Shown here: in pieces, positions 37,419 to 46,986 of the stretch
Layout of the letters: every line of letters begins with the position of its first letter
Numbering within the stretch: the stretch's first letter is position 1
The notes under the pieces: model-generated
Told to the model about the DNA's origin: nothing
What the model saw: only the letters and a program-made list of their open reading frames with translations
Databases searched by the model: none
NCBI GenBank assembly: GCA_022843805.1
Contig: JALHMY010000005.1
Coordinates: 103,458 to 167,457 of the forward strand
Length of the DNA stretch: 64,000 bases
Source of the DNA: Fuerstiella sp.
GTDB lineage: Bacteria; Planctomycetota; Planctomycetia; Planctomycetales; Planctomycetaceae
Direction: 5' to 3'
Program-made: the position numbers and the translations under genes

Positions 37419-38984
37419 ATGGTGGCACGGCCTTCAGTTCCCTCGGACTCTGTTCTGGATGAAATTCGTTCGACGATTGCGTCGTTTGAATCTCTTCGTT
37501 CAGCGGCAAGTGCACGGCGGCGGGACCAGAATGCTCTTCATATCCCATCCAGCGAATTGTCGTCAGAACGGCCTGCATCCACTCCCACAGGCATCTCTCC
37601 CCCGTTTCCTGTCCAAAGTCCGTCAGCCGCGGCACCGTCCGCGCCGCCATTGCCGGTTTCTTCGTCTGACCCTCGCATCCCGTACCTGGCAAGGCATGCC
37701 TCTGAAAGGCAGGTTGCAGATACGGATGGCAGTGAACAGTCACTGCAAATGGACAGCGAGGACTGGAGCCCGAACCGATTGGCTGGCTGCTCCGATACGA
37801 TCGCCGAGTCGCCGACAACTGGTGCGTCGTTTCGAACTCTGGACAAGTCTGCCAAGATCATGATCGTGGATGATGAGCCACTGAACGTCATGACCTTTCG
37901 ACAGCACCTGAAGATGGAGGGATACGAAAAGTTCGTCACCACCAGTGACGCGAGAGAAGCATTGCGACTTGTGCGGATGGAATTGCCCGATGTGCTTCTT
38001 CTGGATATCAGGATGCCTGAAATCAGCGGGCTTGATATTCTCCGGGTCGTAGGACTGGACCCTGTGCTTCAGCATATCCCTGTGTTGATTCTTACGGCCG
38101 CTTCAGATCCCGCCACTCGCAAACAGGCTCTGGATCTTGGCGCCAGCGACTTTCTGCAAAAACCCATCGACCCTAACGAATTGCTTCCACGTGTTCGAAA
38201 TGCCATCGTGATCAAGAAGCATTACGATATGGCGGCCAGCGAGGCCGCTCGGCTCGAACAGCAGGTGGAACGGAGAACTCGACAGCTGGAAGCAACCCGT
38301 CAGCAGCTGATTCTGTGCCTGGCCCGCGCAGCCGAGCATCGCGACAACGATACGGGCAACCATGTGATTCGTGTCGGACGATATGCATCCATTATTGCTG
38401 CCAGACTTGGGTATCCGTCACATAAGCTCGAAATGCTTGAGCAGGCTGCTCAGTTGCATGATGTCGGCAAAATCGGAATCCCGGACGCGATCCTGTTTAA
38501 GCCAGGCCGTCTTGCTCACGACGAATATGAGCTGATGAAGAAACACTGTGCTTTGGGGAAACAGATTATTGAACCCATTTCTGAAAAGGAATGGAACATT
38601 CTGAAGACCCACACACGCATTGGTGAGAGCATGCTGCATGTGCGTTCGTCGTCGCTGCTGATGCTGGCCGCACGAATCGCTCAGACACACCACGAACGGT
38701 GGGACGGCCGCGGATATCCGCTGGGGCTGAAGGGTGAGGACATTCCGCTGGAAGGGCGGATTGTGGCAGTCGCCGACGTATTTGATGCGCTTTCAAGCCG
38801 GCGGGCTTATAAGGAAGCGTTCCCCCGTCAGAAGTGCTTTGACATCCTTGTTGAAGGCCGTGGAACACAGTTTGATCCGGCAGTGATTGATGCGTTCTTC
38901 GAGTGTTCCCAGGAAATCATTGAGATTCAGCTGCTTCTGATGGATGAAGAAGACCGCATATCGTCCCCGCTGCAGGAAAGCTGA
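37419..38984 (+). CDS. Response regulator with HD-GYP phosphodiesterase domain
   Basis: 521 residues. The N-terminal 140 residues are low-complexity (Ser, Pro, Ala). A receiver domain follows (145-265) with VDDE and phosphoacceptor Asp196 (LLDIRMP), then a coiled linker and an HD-GYP domain with HDVGKIGIPD (347-356) and HHERWDGRGYP (424-434), all metal-binding and GYP residues intact. The domain normally hydrolyses cyclic di-GMP. Regulation by phosphorylation is implied. No cognate kinase is adjacent. Confidence 0.95.
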   Translation: MVARPSVPSDSVLDEIRSTIASFESLRSAASARRRDQNALHIPSSELSSERPASTPTGISPPFPVQSPSAAAPSAPPLPVSSSDPRIPYLARHASERQVADTDGSEQSLQMDSEDWSPNRLAGCSDTIAESPTTGASFRTLDKSAKIMIVDDEPLNVMTFRQHLKMEGYEKFVTTSDAREALRLVRMELPDVLLLDIRMPEISGLDILRVVGLDPVLQHIPVLILTAASDPATRKQALDLGASDFLQKPIDPNELLPRVRNAIVIKKHYDMAASEAARLEQQVERRTRQLEATRQQLILCLARAAEHRDNDTGNHVIRVGRYASIIAARLGYPSHKLEMLEQAAQLHDVGKIGIPDAILFKPGRLAHDEYELMKKHCALGKQIIEPISEKEWNILKTHTRIGESMLHVRSSSLLMLAARIAQTHHERWDGRGYPLGLKGEDIPLEGRIVAVADVFDALSSRRAYKEAFPRQKCFDILVEGRGTQFDPAVIDAFFECSQEIIEIQLLLMDEEDRISSPLQES

Positions 38985-39162
38985 TTACTTCGAATCAGAC
39001 TGAGGCCCCGATCGTCTGGCCGATCGTTTCTTTCCGGTGACTTGCGCGTTAGAATCCGCTATGCATCATATCGGTTGTGAACTCGCGGGGATCATGTCGT
39101 AGTCCGGCTCCTGTGATGGTGATGCCTCACGATTTACACTGGCTTCCGAGGCGTACGCAGCG

Positions 39163-42100
39163 ATGCCCGATCCACCTCCTCTGAAACGGCGAATGCGTGC
39201 GGTTCCGCGGTACGGTGAGGCTGACATTGATTCGCAGACGCCTGGATACGCGGAGCTGCACTGTCGGACAAACTACTCGTTCCTGGAAGGAGCGTCACAT
39301 GCCGACGAACTTGTTGCGAGATCCGTTGAACTTGGACACTGTGCGCTGGCGGTGACAGACCGAAATACCCTGGCAGGCGTTGTTCGTGCTCATGTGGCCG
39401 CTCGGGAAACGGGGCACAAATTGCTGATCGGTGCTGAAATTGTACCCGACGATGGTCCGGCGATGGTGCTGCTGGCAACGGATCGGGCTGCCTATGGCCG
39501 ACTGTCACAGCTGATTACCACCGGTCGCCGACGGGCAGCAAAGGGAGAGTGTCACATTCGCATGGCAGACATTCAACAGTCCGGCGACGGACTGTTGTGT
39601 TGTGTGCCGCTGAATAACGAAAGTCGTCTGCGATTTGAAGGCCGCTATCAGCCAGGAATCAGCTGTGATCTGCCGGATGCTGAGCTTTCGCGTCTGAAGT
39701 CGGTTTTCTCCGATCGCCTTTACGCACTCGCAGAACTGCATCTGGGATCAAACGATTCCGTGAGGCTCGAAAGGTGGTGCTGCCAGTGCGATCGTCTGCA
39801 GATTCCCCTCGCTGCTGCCAATGACGTGCATTATCACATCGCGCGTCGCCGATCACTGCATGACGTTTTAACCGCCGTGCGTCTGAAGGCAGAATTGCAA
39901 ACTCTCGGGCACGAAGTCTTTCCCAACGGCGAACGTGCTCTGAAGTCGGCCGGAGAAATCCTGCGTCTAATGGGTGGGAGAACCGAGCTTCTGGAGCGGA
40001 CGGTGGAGGTGGCCGGACGATGCCAGTTCAACATGAGCGAACTGCGATATGAATATCCTGAGGAATTGGCGCCTGCTGGCGTGTCACCAGTTCAGCATCT
40101 GACAAATCTGACCTGGCGAGGTGCTCAGCTGAGGTATCCAAAGGGTATCCCACCGAGAGTTCGGGGACTTATTGAGCATGAACTGAGTTTGATTGCGGAA
40201 CTGAAATACGAGGCCTATTTCCTGACGGTTTATGATCTGGTGCGATTTGCCCGTGAACGTGCCATTCTTTGTCAGGGGCGAGGGTCTGCAGCAAATTCCG
40301 TCGTTTGCTTTTGTCTGGGCGTTACATCCGTCGATCCCGACAGAATTGACGTGTTGTTTGAGCGGTTTATCAGCAAAGAGCGGAACGAAGCACCTGATAT
40401 CGACGTGGATTTTGAGCATGAACGTCGTGAGGAAGTGCTGCAGTATCTGTTCGAGCGTTATGGTCGTGATCGGGCTGGTATGACGGCCGCCGTTATTACC
40501 TATCGGCCCCGGTCTGCAATTCGTGATATCGGCAGGGCACTAAGCCTGTCGGGCGATCGAATTGACAGGCTGGCTACTCAGCTTGAGCATGTGGATCATG
40601 TCGAAATGCTTCCTGAGCGACTGCGCGAAGGAGGCGTCGATCCTGAGTCGCTGCTGGGACGCAGGATGCTGGAACTGGTGACCGCGCTGCTCGGGTTTCC
40701 CCGCCATCTTTCACAGCATGTGGGCGGAATGGTGATGTCACGCGGGCCGCTGAGTGAGCTGGTGCCTGTTGAAAACGCGGCCATGCCAGGGCGTACGGTA
40801 ATCCAGTGGGATAAAGACGATCTGGATGCTCTGGGTTTGCTGAAGGTCGACTGTTTGTCACTTGGAATGCTCAGCTGTATCCGCAGGGCGTTTGATCTGA
40901 TTCGACGACATCATGGCAGACAGCTTACTCTGGCCAGCGTGCCGTCGGAAGATCCCGGTGTTTATGAAATGGTAAGTGCTGCCGATACGGCCGGAGTGTT
41001 TCAGATCGAGAGCCGTGCTCAGATGAGTATGCTGCCGCGGCTTCGTCCGCACTGCTTCTATGATCTGGTTATCGAGGTGGCTATTGTCCGCCCCGGCCCA
41101 ATTCAGGGAGACATGGTCCATCCGTATCTGCGGCGCAGATCAGGAGAAGAACCGGTTGAGTTTCCGAATGCGGAAGTGCGGTCCGTCCTGTACAAGACGC
41201 TGGGCGTGCCAATCTTTCAGGAACAGGCCATGCGGCTCGCCATCGTCGCAGCCGGGTTTACTCCAGGTGAAGCCGACCAGCTGCGACGCGCCATGGGAGC
41301 ATGGCGAAAGACAGGTGTCATTCAGAAGTTTCACGAGAAACTTGTTGCCGGCATGCTGGCACGAGGATACGAGGAAGATTTTGCCGAGCGAGTTTTCAAA
41401 CAGATCAGTGGTTTCGGTGAATACGGATTTCCGGAGTCTCATGCGGCCAGCTTCGCTTTACTTGTTTATGTTTCAGCATGGCTGAAACGCTATCACCCGG
41501 CAGTATTTTGTGCGGCTCTCATCAACAGCCAGCCGATGGGATTTTATGCACCCGCTCAGCTGATCCGTGATGCCAGAGAACATGGCGTGCGTATATTGCC
41601 TGTCGATGTGAACTGCAGTGACTGGGATTGTACTCTGGAAAGTATTCCGCCAGGTGCGGTCTCTGATCCGGATGCTCCACCTGCCAGACTTCAGTTTCCC
41701 AGCCATTTCGATGAACGGCTCGCGATTCGAATGGGATTGAGAATGCTGCACGGACTCTCGGAAGAGGCTGGCCGGCATCTGCAGAACGTTCGTCAGACAG
41801 GTGGCCTGTTTCAGTCATTTGAAGAACTGGCCCGTCGAACACAGCTGACTCGCAGTATCCTGCGGTTGCTGGCCAATGCAAATGCCTTTGGCTCACTGAA
41901 ACTCGATCGGCGGGAAGCCCTTTGGAAGGCTCTGCCAGCCAGAGATGTTCTGCCGTTGTTCGAAGCCTCCGACCCCGAAATGCTGCGGGAATCATTCGCT
42001 GATGAACCTCTTCCCGTGCTTCCGGTCATGTCCGCCCAGGAACAGGTCGTTGCGGATTATGCGGCTGCCGGGCTTTCCCTTAGAAAACACCCGGTGTCAT

Positions 42101-42450
42101 TCCTGCGGGAGGCTCTGCGGCAGATGCGAGTGGTGTCAGCCGAGGACCTCAGCATACTCGTGCCCGACAGACGTGTGCGAGTTGCCGGTCTGGTCCTGAT
42201 GCGGCAACGACCTTCCACGGCCAGCGGCATCACGTTTGTGACTCTGGAAGACGAAACTGGCATCGCGAATCTGGTTGTTTACCCTTCGGTCTGGCAGCAT
42301 TTTCGGCAGACCGCCCGATTTGCAAGTGTGCTCATGGCTACAGGACGCCTGCAGCGTGAAGGAGATGTGATTCACGTAGTCTGCGATCGCCTGGATGATG
42401 TCTCGGAAATGCTGAATCGTCTTGAATCCCGGTCCCGTGATTTTCGCTGA
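39163..42450 (+). CDS. dnaE2: Error-prone DNA polymerase DnaE2 (ImuC type)
   Basis: 1095 residues, the usual length. The PHP domain starts with YAELHCRTNYSFLEGASHADEL, as in DnaE2 rather than DnaE1. Polymerase motifs include the catalytic aspartates in APDIDVDFEHERREEV, followed by YGFPESHAASFALLVY; the C-terminal OB domain (VRVAGLVLMRQRPSTASGI) is present. Its role is translesion synthesis in the SOS response. The usual imuA and imuB partners are not adjacent. No LexA site could be identified. Confidence 0.96.
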   Translation: MPDPPPLKRRMRAVPRYGEADIDSQTPGYAELHCRTNYSFLEGASHADELVARSVELGHCALAVTDRNTLAGVVRAHVAARETGHKLLIGAEIVPDDGPAMVLLATDRAAYGRLSQLITTGRRRAAKGECHIRMADIQQSGDGLLCCVPLNNESRLRFEGRYQPGISCDLPDAELSRLKSVFSDRLYALAELHLGSNDSVRLERWCCQCDRLQIPLAAANDVHYHIARRRSLHDVLTAVRLKAELQTLGHEVFPNGERALKSAGEILRLMGGRTELLERTVEVAGRCQFNMSELRYEYPEELAPAGVSPVQHLTNLTWRGAQLRYPKGIPPRVRGLIEHELSLIAELKYEAYFLTVYDLVRFARERAILCQGRGSAANSVVCFCLGVTSVDPDRIDVLFERFISKERNEAPDIDVDFEHERREEVLQYLFERYGRDRAGMTAAVITYRPRSAIRDIGRALSLSGDRIDRLATQLEHVDHVEMLPERLREGGVDPESLLGRRMLELVTALLGFPRHLSQHVGGMVMSRGPLSELVPVENAAMPGRTVIQWDKDDLDALGLLKVDCLSLGMLSCIRRAFDLIRRHHGRQLTLASVPSEDPGVYEMVSAADTAGVFQIESRAQMSMLPRLRPHCFYDLVIEVAIVRPGPIQGDMVHPYLRRRSGEEPVEFPNAEVRSVLYKTLGVPIFQEQAMRLAIVAAGFTPGEADQLRRAMGAWRKTGVIQKFHEKLVAGMLARGYEEDFAERVFKQISGFGEYGFPESHAASFALLVYVSAWLKRYHPAVFCAALINSQPMGFYAPAQLIRDAREHGVRILPVDVNCSDWDCTLESIPPGAVSDPDAPPARLQFPSHFDERLAIRMGLRMLHGLSEEAGRHLQNVRQTGGLFQSFEELARRTQLTRSILRLLANANAFGSLKLDRREALWKALPARDVLPLFEASDPEMLRESFADEPLPVLPVMSAQEQVVADYAAAGLSLRKHPVSFLREALRQMRVVSAEDLSILVPDRRVRVAGLVLMRQRPSTASGITFVTLEDETGIANLVVYPSVWQHFRQTARFASVLMATGRLQREGDVIHVVCDRLDDVSEMLNRLESRSRDFR

Positions 42451-42458
42451 TCAGGCCG

Positions 42459-43337
42459 TCAATAGCCTGGCGTCAGTAGAATTTGCCCTGATTCCGCTGA
42501 ATGTCGAATGAGCGGCTCGGCCAGCTCTCTCGACGACAGGGCAGGGGTTTGAGTGGATTGCGGCATGGAAATTGGAGAGACTCGTCCGTACCGGCTGCCG
42601 CTCTGCACATTGACTCGCGGGCCAGATGCACCACCACTGCTGCTGGCGGCAGCCGTTCGCACCGGTACATGGCCAGGCACTGTCGTCGGAACAGTCATCA
42701 GGGTTTGCTGTGGTAAGATGATTCCGGATGACATCGTGTTTTGTGGTATCCAGGATGGGCTGCCATAACGTGATTGCTGCAATCCCGGCTGCGGGGCCGG
42801 AGGTGTGGTGTAGTCGGGCTTCGGCTGCAGTCCCGATGGCAGCGGCGGTAAATTTCCTGGAACCGGCTGAACGCTCTGAGGCTGCAGGATAGAAGGAGCT
42901 GACATACCTGGTTCGGGTGGCAGTGGAGGAACCGTCGCTGAAGGCGAAATTGTGGAAGGCGCAACTGAGGGTACGCTGCCCATCGACGAATTTCCCGCAT
43001 GCTGACCGGGAAGCACACTCAGCGGGAGTGATTGCGTGGGCTGAATGTACTGCGGCACGATCACTCCCGGCTGTGGTACGTAGAGTGACGATTGAGTTCC
43101 CTGATCCGAAAAATTTCCCGAGTCATGCGAACCGCATCCATCACATGGCGGAACCGGAGCAAATCGTCTCCAGCAGGTTTGATGATAACCCCAGGCAGGG
43201 TGGCATGCCGGGGAAACGACCGGCCGATCCGGATCATGTCGGAAAAGATGTCCCCCACATGCGAGACCGGTTGAGATAACAAGGAGCGAACCTGCTGCCG
43301 CCGAGCGAAAGACCAGTCCAACGTGATGAGGATCCAT
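42459..43337 (-). CDS. Proline-rich secreted protein
   Basis: 292 residues. An N-terminal hydrophobic segment (about 8-28) with Cys27 could be a signal peptide or lipoprotein signal, although the lipobox is poor. It is followed by HPAWGYHQTCWRRFAPVP, a motif found near the N-terminus of many planctomycete secreted proteins. The rest (80-230) is low-complexity, dominated by Pro, Ser, Gln and Val, and is probably unstructured. The gene is 44 bases behind a glycine-rich secreted gene and downstream of an exporter, so all three may act at the cell surface. Confidence 0.75.
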   Translation of the reverse strand: MDPHHVGLVFRSAAAGSLLVISTGLACGGHLFRHDPDRPVVSPACHPAWGYHQTCWRRFAPVPPCDGCGSHDSGNFSDQGTQSSLYVPQPGVIVPQYIQPTQSLPLSVLPGQHAGNSSMGSVPSVAPSTISPSATVPPLPPEPGMSAPSILQPQSVQPVPGNLPPLPSGLQPKPDYTTPPAPQPGLQQSRYGSPSWIPQNTMSSGIILPQQTLMTVPTTVPGHVPVRTAAASSSGGASGPRVNVQSGSRYGRVSPISMPQSTQTPALSSRELAEPLIRHSAESGQILLTPGY

Positions 43338-43381
43338 CCTGCAATTCCTGTTTCAGAAGTCTGCCCGCCGGGCAATGTGTG

Positions 43382-44068
43382 TCAGTTTCGTCCGTTGTAC
43401 ATCCCAAAAGCAGCCGGGTGCCCGGACATTCCGCTGAATCCCACTCCAGCACCACCACCGAATCCGCCACCACCGAGCCCACCGCCGCCGAATCCACCGC
43501 CGCCGAATCCACCGCCTCCGAATCCGCCTCCACCGAGCCCGCTACCACCGAATCCGCCTCCACCGAATCCGCCTCCACCGAATCCGCCTCCACCGAATCC
43601 GCCTCCACCGAATCCACCACCGCCGAATCCACCACCGCCGAATCCACCACCGCCCAGATCACCACCTCCGAATCCCCCTCCTGTGGCTCCGCCATTTGAG
43701 AACGATTGAAAGGTAACCGGATGACCTGTTATTCCCAGCTGCGAATAGCCCATGGCACCTGGCACCATTTGTTGCTGCATCCGTCCCTGCTGCATTTGTT
43801 GCATCTGCAGCATTTGCAGGTTCTGGCCCAGTATTTCGTTCTGTTCCATCGACTGCAGTTGCGGACGCACCAGACCGAAGTAGTTCAGAGCCAGACCGCT
43901 GTCTTCGTTCCCCCGAAACATATTGAGATAGGGACTGAAAGTGGGGGTATCAATTGGTCTCTGAATACGGTTTCCCCGGAGCTGAGCAGACACATTCGAA
44001 GTGAACACTGTTGTGGCGATGAGCACAGCCAGCGGCATGACGATTCTGATACCACGCATAGACATCAC
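43382..44068 (-). CDS. Glycine-rich secreted protein with FGGGG repeats
   Basis: 228 residues. Signal peptide about 1-28 (cleavage near VSA-Q). A middle region (70-100) is rich in Gln and Met (LQMLQMQQMQQ). From about 125 to 208 nearly every residue is Gly or Phe in a pentad pattern GGGGF, coded by a 15-base repeat at 43455-43690, so length may vary between strains. The ends of the repeat carry related HP motifs (GHPVTF and GHPAAFG). Such sequences form flexible, fibre-like or adhesive material elsewhere. The long proline-rich frame on the other strand is only its mirror. Confidence 0.85.
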   Translation of the reverse strand: MMSMRGIRIVMPLAVLIATTVFTSNVSAQLRGNRIQRPIDTPTFSPYLNMFRGNEDSGLALNYFGLVRPQLQSMEQNEILGQNLQMLQMQQMQQGRMQQQMVPGAMGYSQLGITGHPVTFQSFSNGGATGGGFGGGDLGGGGFGGGGFGGGGFGGGGFGGGGFGGGGFGGGGFGGSGLGGGGFGGGGFGGGGFGGGGLGGGGFGGGAGVGFSGMSGHPAAFGMYNGRN

Positions 44069-44149
44069 CTGGAAAGAAACTTGTGCGTTGTAACGGGTAA
44101 CTCACAGAATGCGTTTCCTCCGGACGCGGTGCAGAGGAGGCTGAGTTCA

Positions 44150-45385
44150 CTAGAAGTTCGCGTTCTGGCCTTTCTGGATGGTTCGGACTGTTCCATTGCC
44201 CAGAAGTGTGAAGCCCAGCATTCGTTCAAACGGAGCCGTAAATTTTGCCAGCTTTGTATCGAACGTGATCAGAGGAGAAGCCTTTACGTAAAGTCGGTCG
44301 CCTGGCAGGATCTGATAATTTGTCTGCGTTTGAGCGCCCTGAGCGATCGCATTCCAGTCAACTCGCAGAATCTGATCAGGAGTGCCGATCTGTGCTGAGG
44401 GCCTCGCGATCCAGATATCGCCCTTTGAGGCGACAGTAGGGAGACCTTTAATATGGGCGACGGCATCCAGTACAGTTTCATTACCTGTTGAGGGCATGCG
44501 GATAACGTCCTCGCCGGCTCCACCGCCATCGGTGATGACATAATAAACCTTGCTGTTGTAAGCCAGTACATCCACCGAAACCAGAGGATTATGGATGTGC
44601 TGACTGAGGTGCTGTTCGATGGCGCCTCGTGCCTGTTGCAGAGTCATCCCCGCCACATAGACACTTCCATAGATGCCAAGACCTACGGTTCCGTCCGGAC
44701 GAACCAGATGCTGGCCTGCAACAAACTGTTTGTTTTCAGGACGTGGCAGCGTCACAAGGACCTGTGGATTGGTCAGAATCTGACGAAGATGAGTGTCAAC
44801 TCGCTGCTGAATTTCTGTCAGCGGCTGTTCGGCGACAAGTACCTTGCCATATTCCGGACCCAGATTCAGATAGCCGTCCGTGCCGATGATAAAGATCCCG
44901 TTAATCTGCTTGAACTGAACGGCAACAGGATCCTCGGTCTGTCCGAATGGGATGGTTCGATTGACCTGAATCAGCAGTGCTTCGCCCGCATGAACGGGTG
45001 CATGCATGGGACGAAGATTATTGACGGCCTCGATCAGCAGAATATCGGGTGGCTCAATGACATATTCTGGCAGAGAAGTCTTTCGAAGCTCACGCGGAAC
45101 ATCACAATACGGGATCAGATCGCATTCCGCATTGCCGGCACTGCAGGTCTGCACATTGCAGCCGCAGTTGTTTCCGGAATCCGGCATCGGCCAGCATTGT
45201 CCCGTACTGCAGGTTCCGGAAGTGCAGGGTCCGGCACCAGCAGTCACGCATGATTCGCCACCGCCTGGAGTGGAACAGGTCCCACAGGCAGCGCAGCCAG
45301 CCATCAGCGGAAGAATGAGTCCCAGTAATCCCGTACAGACACACTTGCCTGATGCAAATCCAATTGTTCTGCTCGCGGGCAGCAT
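44150..45385 (-). CDS. Polysaccharide export protein, Wza-type outer-membrane lipoprotein
   Basis: 411 residues. Signal sequence with a lipobox-like LMAGC, then an unusual cysteine-rich stretch (about 12 Cys between residues 30 and 95). The polysaccharide-export domain follows: YVIEPPDILLIEAV, GTDGYLNLGPEYGKV and LTEIQQRVDTHL; then SLBB-like segments, HLVRPDGTVGLGIYGSVYVAG and YQILPGDRLYVKA. These proteins form the outer-membrane channel for capsule or exopolysaccharide. No Wzc tyrosine kinase or glycosyltransferase gene is adjacent. The following two secreted-protein genes are in the same direction. Confidence 0.9.
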   Translation of the reverse strand: MLPASRTIGFASGKCVCTGLLGLILPLMAGCAACGTCSTPGGGESCVTAGAGPCTSGTCSTGQCWPMPDSGNNCGCNVQTCSAGNAECDLIPYCDVPRELRKTSLPEYVIEPPDILLIEAVNNLRPMHAPVHAGEALLIQVNRTIPFGQTEDPVAVQFKQINGIFIIGTDGYLNLGPEYGKVLVAEQPLTEIQQRVDTHLRQILTNPQVLVTLPRPENKQFVAGQHLVRPDGTVGLGIYGSVYVAGMTLQQARGAIEQHLSQHIHNPLVSVDVLAYNSKVYYVITDGGGAGEDVIRMPSTGNETVLDAVAHIKGLPTVASKGDIWIARPSAQIGTPDQILRVDWNAIAQGAQTQTNYQILPGDRLYVKASPLITFDTKLAKFTAPFERMLGFTLLGNGTVRTIQKGQNANF

Positions 45386-45706
45386 GGGATCCTCCGTGAA
45401 TTCAGGTCACTGTTGTGCTCTGTTCAAAAATGCTGAGGTTGCATTCCGGAACAGACACCTGTGCAAAGTCGACAGGAACATCCGTGTTCTTTTTTGAGTG
45501 ACCTGCGCTGATTGAATCGGTATGTTTTCGCCGTGCAATCCTTTGATTCCGAATTGAATGATTCTGTTGATTCGAACAGCATCCAGTTGTGTCGAATGCA
45601 TTGATTGTGCGGTTGTGGGTAAAATCCGGATGTTTCCGACTTCGTTGAACAGCGGCAAAAATTGCCGATCCGTTTGCTTTCGCTCGTAACTCAGGATGCT
45701 CTGCCA
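45386..45706. other. Divergent intergenic region
   Basis: About 320 bases between the exporter (leftward) and a secreted-protein gene (rightward). Promoters for both are expected; none could be assigned with confidence. Confidence 0.5.
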
Positions 45707-46543
45707 ATGTTCAGATTTCCAGTAACCTGCAAATTCCAGTGGTTCGTACTCCTGATCACTGCATGCCTGTTCCCGCTGGCTCTTGCAGCCCACGGGATGA
45801 TGCTGCAGAGTTCAGATTCTGCGTCGGCCGCAGCTTCCTCTGACCAACCCGGACAGGCCGTGTCAGAGACTCAGGACGATATCCGTGCTTTGAAGCGGTT
45901 TACGGTGATGGCAGGCACATGGCGGGGAGTGGGCCAGGTTCAGCGAGGATCCAGCAACGGATCCTGGGTTGAGAAGGGAAACTGTGCATGGATGTTTCAG
46001 AATGGGCAGGGTTCACTGACAATGAATTCCGATTCCATGCGACTCTTTCGCAGCCTGCAGCTGAAGGCACGATCGACCCCCAGTGATTTGCCTGATCAGC
46101 TGCAAATGATCGTTACATGGCCCGACGAAAAAACAAATGTCCTGGTCAGAAGTGATGAACAGTCGAATGAGCAGGTCAGCGTGTTTGTGTCGATGCCCGA
46201 TCAGACGCCCGGCTATCGATGCATCGTCAGGCAGATTAGCGAAATTCGAATGGCCATTCTCCTTGAGCAGCGAACGACAGCGACTGGCAGCTTTCGACGA
46301 ATGGCTGAAGTCGGATACACGCGTGAAGGAGAAAAACTGGCCAATGCAAACAGTGGTGAGCGGCAGTGCGTTGTCACTGGCGGTCTGGGACGCATTGCCG
46401 TCGTCTGGGAAGGTCGGACCTGGTATGTCTGCTGCGATGGATGCCGTCAGGTGTTTGAAGATGATCCCGCAGCGACAATTGCGGCATGGAAGGAACGACA
46501 GCAGGCAGAACGACAGCAAAAGGGCTCGGACCCGCAAAAGTAG
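45707..46543 (+). CDS. Secreted protein with TRASH-like cysteine motif at C-terminus
   Basis: 278 residues from the ATG at 45707, which begins a good signal sequence (FQWFVLLITACLFPLALAAHG); the longer frame has a poorer N-terminus. The central part is a beta-rich domain (TVMAGTWRGVGQVQRG...) of the kind found in lipocalin-like DUFs. Near the C-terminus RQCVVTGG and WYVCCDGCRQVFEDDP give cysteines spaced as in TRASH/YHS-type metal-binding domains, ending in a charged helix. It may bind metal in the periplasm; no more can be said. Confidence 0.75.
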   Translation: MFRFPVTCKFQWFVLLITACLFPLALAAHGMMLQSSDSASAAASSDQPGQAVSETQDDIRALKRFTVMAGTWRGVGQVQRGSSNGSWVEKGNCAWMFQNGQGSLTMNSDSMRLFRSLQLKARSTPSDLPDQLQMIVTWPDEKTNVLVRSDEQSNEQVSVFVSMPDQTPGYRCIVRQISEIRMAILLEQRTTATGSFRRMAEVGYTREGEKLANANSGERQCVVTGGLGRIAVVWEGRTWYVCCDGCRQVFEDDPAATIAAWKERQQAERQQKGSDPQK

Positions 46544-46620
46544 GATACTGGCCGAATGTGGCCATCGTTGTTCAGTTCGCGTTGACGCCAGATGAGGTCA
46601 CCTGAACTGCAACACCGCAA

Positions 46621-46913
46621 ATGGGAGGGCGAAGCTCCCGCTGAGCCGAGAAAAGCAATGGGAGGGCGAAGCTCCTGCTGAGCCGAGAAAAGCAGACGGG
46701 AGGGCGAAGCTCCTGCTGAGCCGAGAAGAGCAGACGGGAGGGCGAAGCTCCTGCTGAGCCGAGAAACGCTCGGCTCTCGGCTCGGCAGGAGCCTCGCCCT
46801 CCCGGTAAAGAAAAACTCGGCAGGAGCCTCGCCCTCCCAGTAAAGAAAAACTCGGCAGGAGCCTCGTCCTCCCGGTAAAGAAAAGCTCGGCAGGAGCCTC
46901 GCCCTCCCGGTAA
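46621..46913. repeat. Family C repeat cluster: four units facing four inverted units
   Basis: Four direct units of about 37 bases starting GGGAGGGCGAAGCTCC (46621-46770) are followed by four inverted units containing CGGCAGGAGCCTCGCCCTCC (46785-46913). The two halves are reverse complements, so the block can fold into one large hairpin. A single unit lies at 63862. It separates two convergent genes and may act as a transcription or mRNA-end barrier. Confidence 0.93.
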
Positions 46914-46986
46914 AAACAACTTTGCCGGTCGCCTTAGCGGAATGCTGTTCAATTCTGCTCAGACTGCGCCGGGCAGTCTGAAGCGT

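Noticed and set aside
43323..43709. Long proline-rich (PPPNPP) frame on the plus strand
   Set aside because: It is the mirror of the GGGGF repeat in the minus-strand secreted protein, which has a signal peptide and fits its neighbours.
46621..46913. Regularly spaced repeats suggesting a CRISPR array
   Set aside because: Units switch direction in the middle and the spacers are short and alike; no cas genes are present.
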